Positions 5,126 to 5,856 of a stretch of 5,856 nucleotides of DNA are shown here, one piece after another (the first letter of the stretch is position 1; each line of letters begins with the position of its first letter). The notes below the pieces were generated by a model. It did no database searches. It saw nothing but the letters and a program-made list of their open reading frames with translations, and had not been told where the DNA came from. Location: assembly GCA_005772945.1 (NCBI GenBank), contig SXIE01000468.1, forward strand, positions 1-5,856, in the 5' to 3' direction. The translations under genes and the position numbers were made by a program. This DNA is from Pseudomonadota bacterium (GTDB taxonomy: Bacteria > Myxococcota > UBA9042 > PHBI01).

Positions 5126-5856
5126 GCTTTGGTCACGGTGGCCGACGGTGTTGGGCGCACGGCGGCCGCGGCCTCGATCGGGGTATCGGGGAAGAAGCGC
5201 CTCTGCGCCCAGAGGGCGACGTTCACGAGGCCGATGAGGACGGGCACCTCGACGAGCGGGCCGATGACCGCCGCGAACGCCGCCCCGCTGTGGATGCCGA
5301 AGCTCGCGATGGCGACCGCGATGGCGAGTTCGAAGTTGTTCGACGCCGCGGTGAACGAGAGCGTCGCAGACTGCTTGTAGTCGGCGCCCACGCGCTTGCT
5401 CATGAAGAACGAGAGCGCGAACATCACCACGAAGTAGATGAGCAGCGGGACGGCGATGCGGAGCACGTCGCGCGGAAGCTGCACGATGGTCTCGCCCTTC
5501 AGCGAGAACATCACGACGATGGTGAAGAGCAGCGAGACCAGCGTGAGCGGGCTGATCCTCGGCACGAACGTCTTCTCGTACCAGTCGCGCCCCTTCGCGT
5601 TTACCAGGAAGCGTCGCGTGAGAAAACCCGCCGCGAAGGGCACCCCGAGGTAGATGGCCACGCTCTTCGCAATCTCGCCGATGCTGATGTCGACGACGGC
5701 GCCCCCAAGCCCGAGCCACTTCGGCAGCAGCGTCGCGAAGAAGTATGCGTAGACCGAGAAGAACAGGACCTGGAAGACGGAGTTGAACGCGACCAGCCCG
5801 GCGCAATACTCGGTGTCCCCCTTCGCGAGGTCGTTCCAGACGATCACCATCGCGAT
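5122..5856 (-). CDS. acr3: Arsenite efflux permease Acr3, 5' end outside the window
   Basis: The last 244 residues of an ACR3-family (BART superfamily) inner-membrane permease that expels arsenite, driven by the proton motive force. Acr3 proteins have about 350 residues and 10 membrane segments; the N-terminal third lies beyond 5856. The visible part starts [10 protein letters not shown], which normally follows directly after the conserved Cys of segment 4, so that Cys codon is just outside. At least six hydrophobic segments follow. Conserved features include [35 protein letters not shown] and [13 protein letters not shown], whose acidic residues are candidates for the essential membrane Glu. 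The wording resembles the Acr3(1) subgroup. The Ala/Thr-rich tail ends in TGA overlapping the arsC-VOC start. An arsR-type regulator and promoter would be expected further upstream, outside the window. Confidence 0.95.
   Translation of the reverse strand: MAMVIVWNDLAKGDTEYCAGLVAFNSVFQVLFFSVYAYFFATLLPKWLGLGGAVVDISIGEIAKSVAIYLGVPFAAGFLTRRFLVNAKGRDWYEKTFVPRISPLTLVSLLFTIVVMFSLKGETIVQLPRDVLRIAVPLLIYFVVMFALSFFMSKRVGADYKQSATLSFTAASNNFELAIAVAIASFGIHSGAAFAAVIGPLVEVPVLIGLVNVALWAQRRFFPDTPIEAAAAVRPTPSATVTKA

Noticed and set aside
5126..5806. Upstream in-frame extension of the arsC-VOC frame through acr3
   Set aside because: The translation is a His/Arg-rich shadow of acr3; ArsC similarity begins right after the ATG at 5125.

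Overview
The window is uniformly GC-rich, with mostly G or C at third codon positions. The one clearly AT-rich stretch is a divergent promoter region around 2687-2745. Gene content and codon style suggest a high-GC Gram-negative bacterium. A myxobacterium or relative is possible, but this is inference because the window holds no rRNA or other marker gene.

Layout. (i) 1-127 has no recognisable gene. It holds a three-tier nested inverted repeat (1-68) and a second hairpin (81-115). (ii) 128-659 is the wreck of an ABC importer operon. It contains a permease remnant of the iron(III)/thiamine type that switches reading frame, then, through an ATGA overlap, the first 59 codons of its ATPase, cut off just after Walker A. 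About 180 bp of unassigned sequence follows, with one orphan transmembrane-like segment. (iii) 841-2686, minus strand, carries a MerR-type regulator with a cobalamin-binding domain (LitR/CarH type) and, downstream, a YbjT-like NAD(P)-binding atypical SDR. A 17-codon mini-ORF overlaps the end of the first and the start of the second. (iv) 2771-4216, plus strand and divergent from the regulator, is a complete DNA photolyase with a very strong ribosome binding site. (v) 4259-5856, minus strand and convergent with the photolyase, is the end of an arsenic resistance operon: an Acr3 arsenite efflux permease (5' end outside the window) translationally coupled to a fusion of a thioredoxin-type arsenate reductase and a vicinal-oxygen-chelate (VOC) domain.

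How the parts work together. The regulator, SDR and photolyase form a classic light-response divergon. In the dark an AdoCbl-bound LitR/CarH protein is expected to repress its own operon and the photolyase. Light would break the Co-C bond and release repression, giving UV-damage repair on illumination. The intergenic region fits: back-to-back promoter-like hexamers flank or contain a short inverted repeat. The arsenic pair is a separate detoxification module: arsenate is reduced to arsenite by the ArsC half and exported by Acr3. The role of the VOC half is unknown, and it lacks residues expected of a metal-dependent VOC enzyme.

I see no CRISPR array, tRNA, rRNA, transposase or clearly new multi-gene system. 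The most interesting points are the ArsC-VOC fusion with degenerate metal ligands, the photolyase with a Tyr in its Trp triad and no conserved folate-antenna ligands, the DxHxxG variant of the B12 regulator, the bridging mini-ORF, and the nested hairpin at the left edge.
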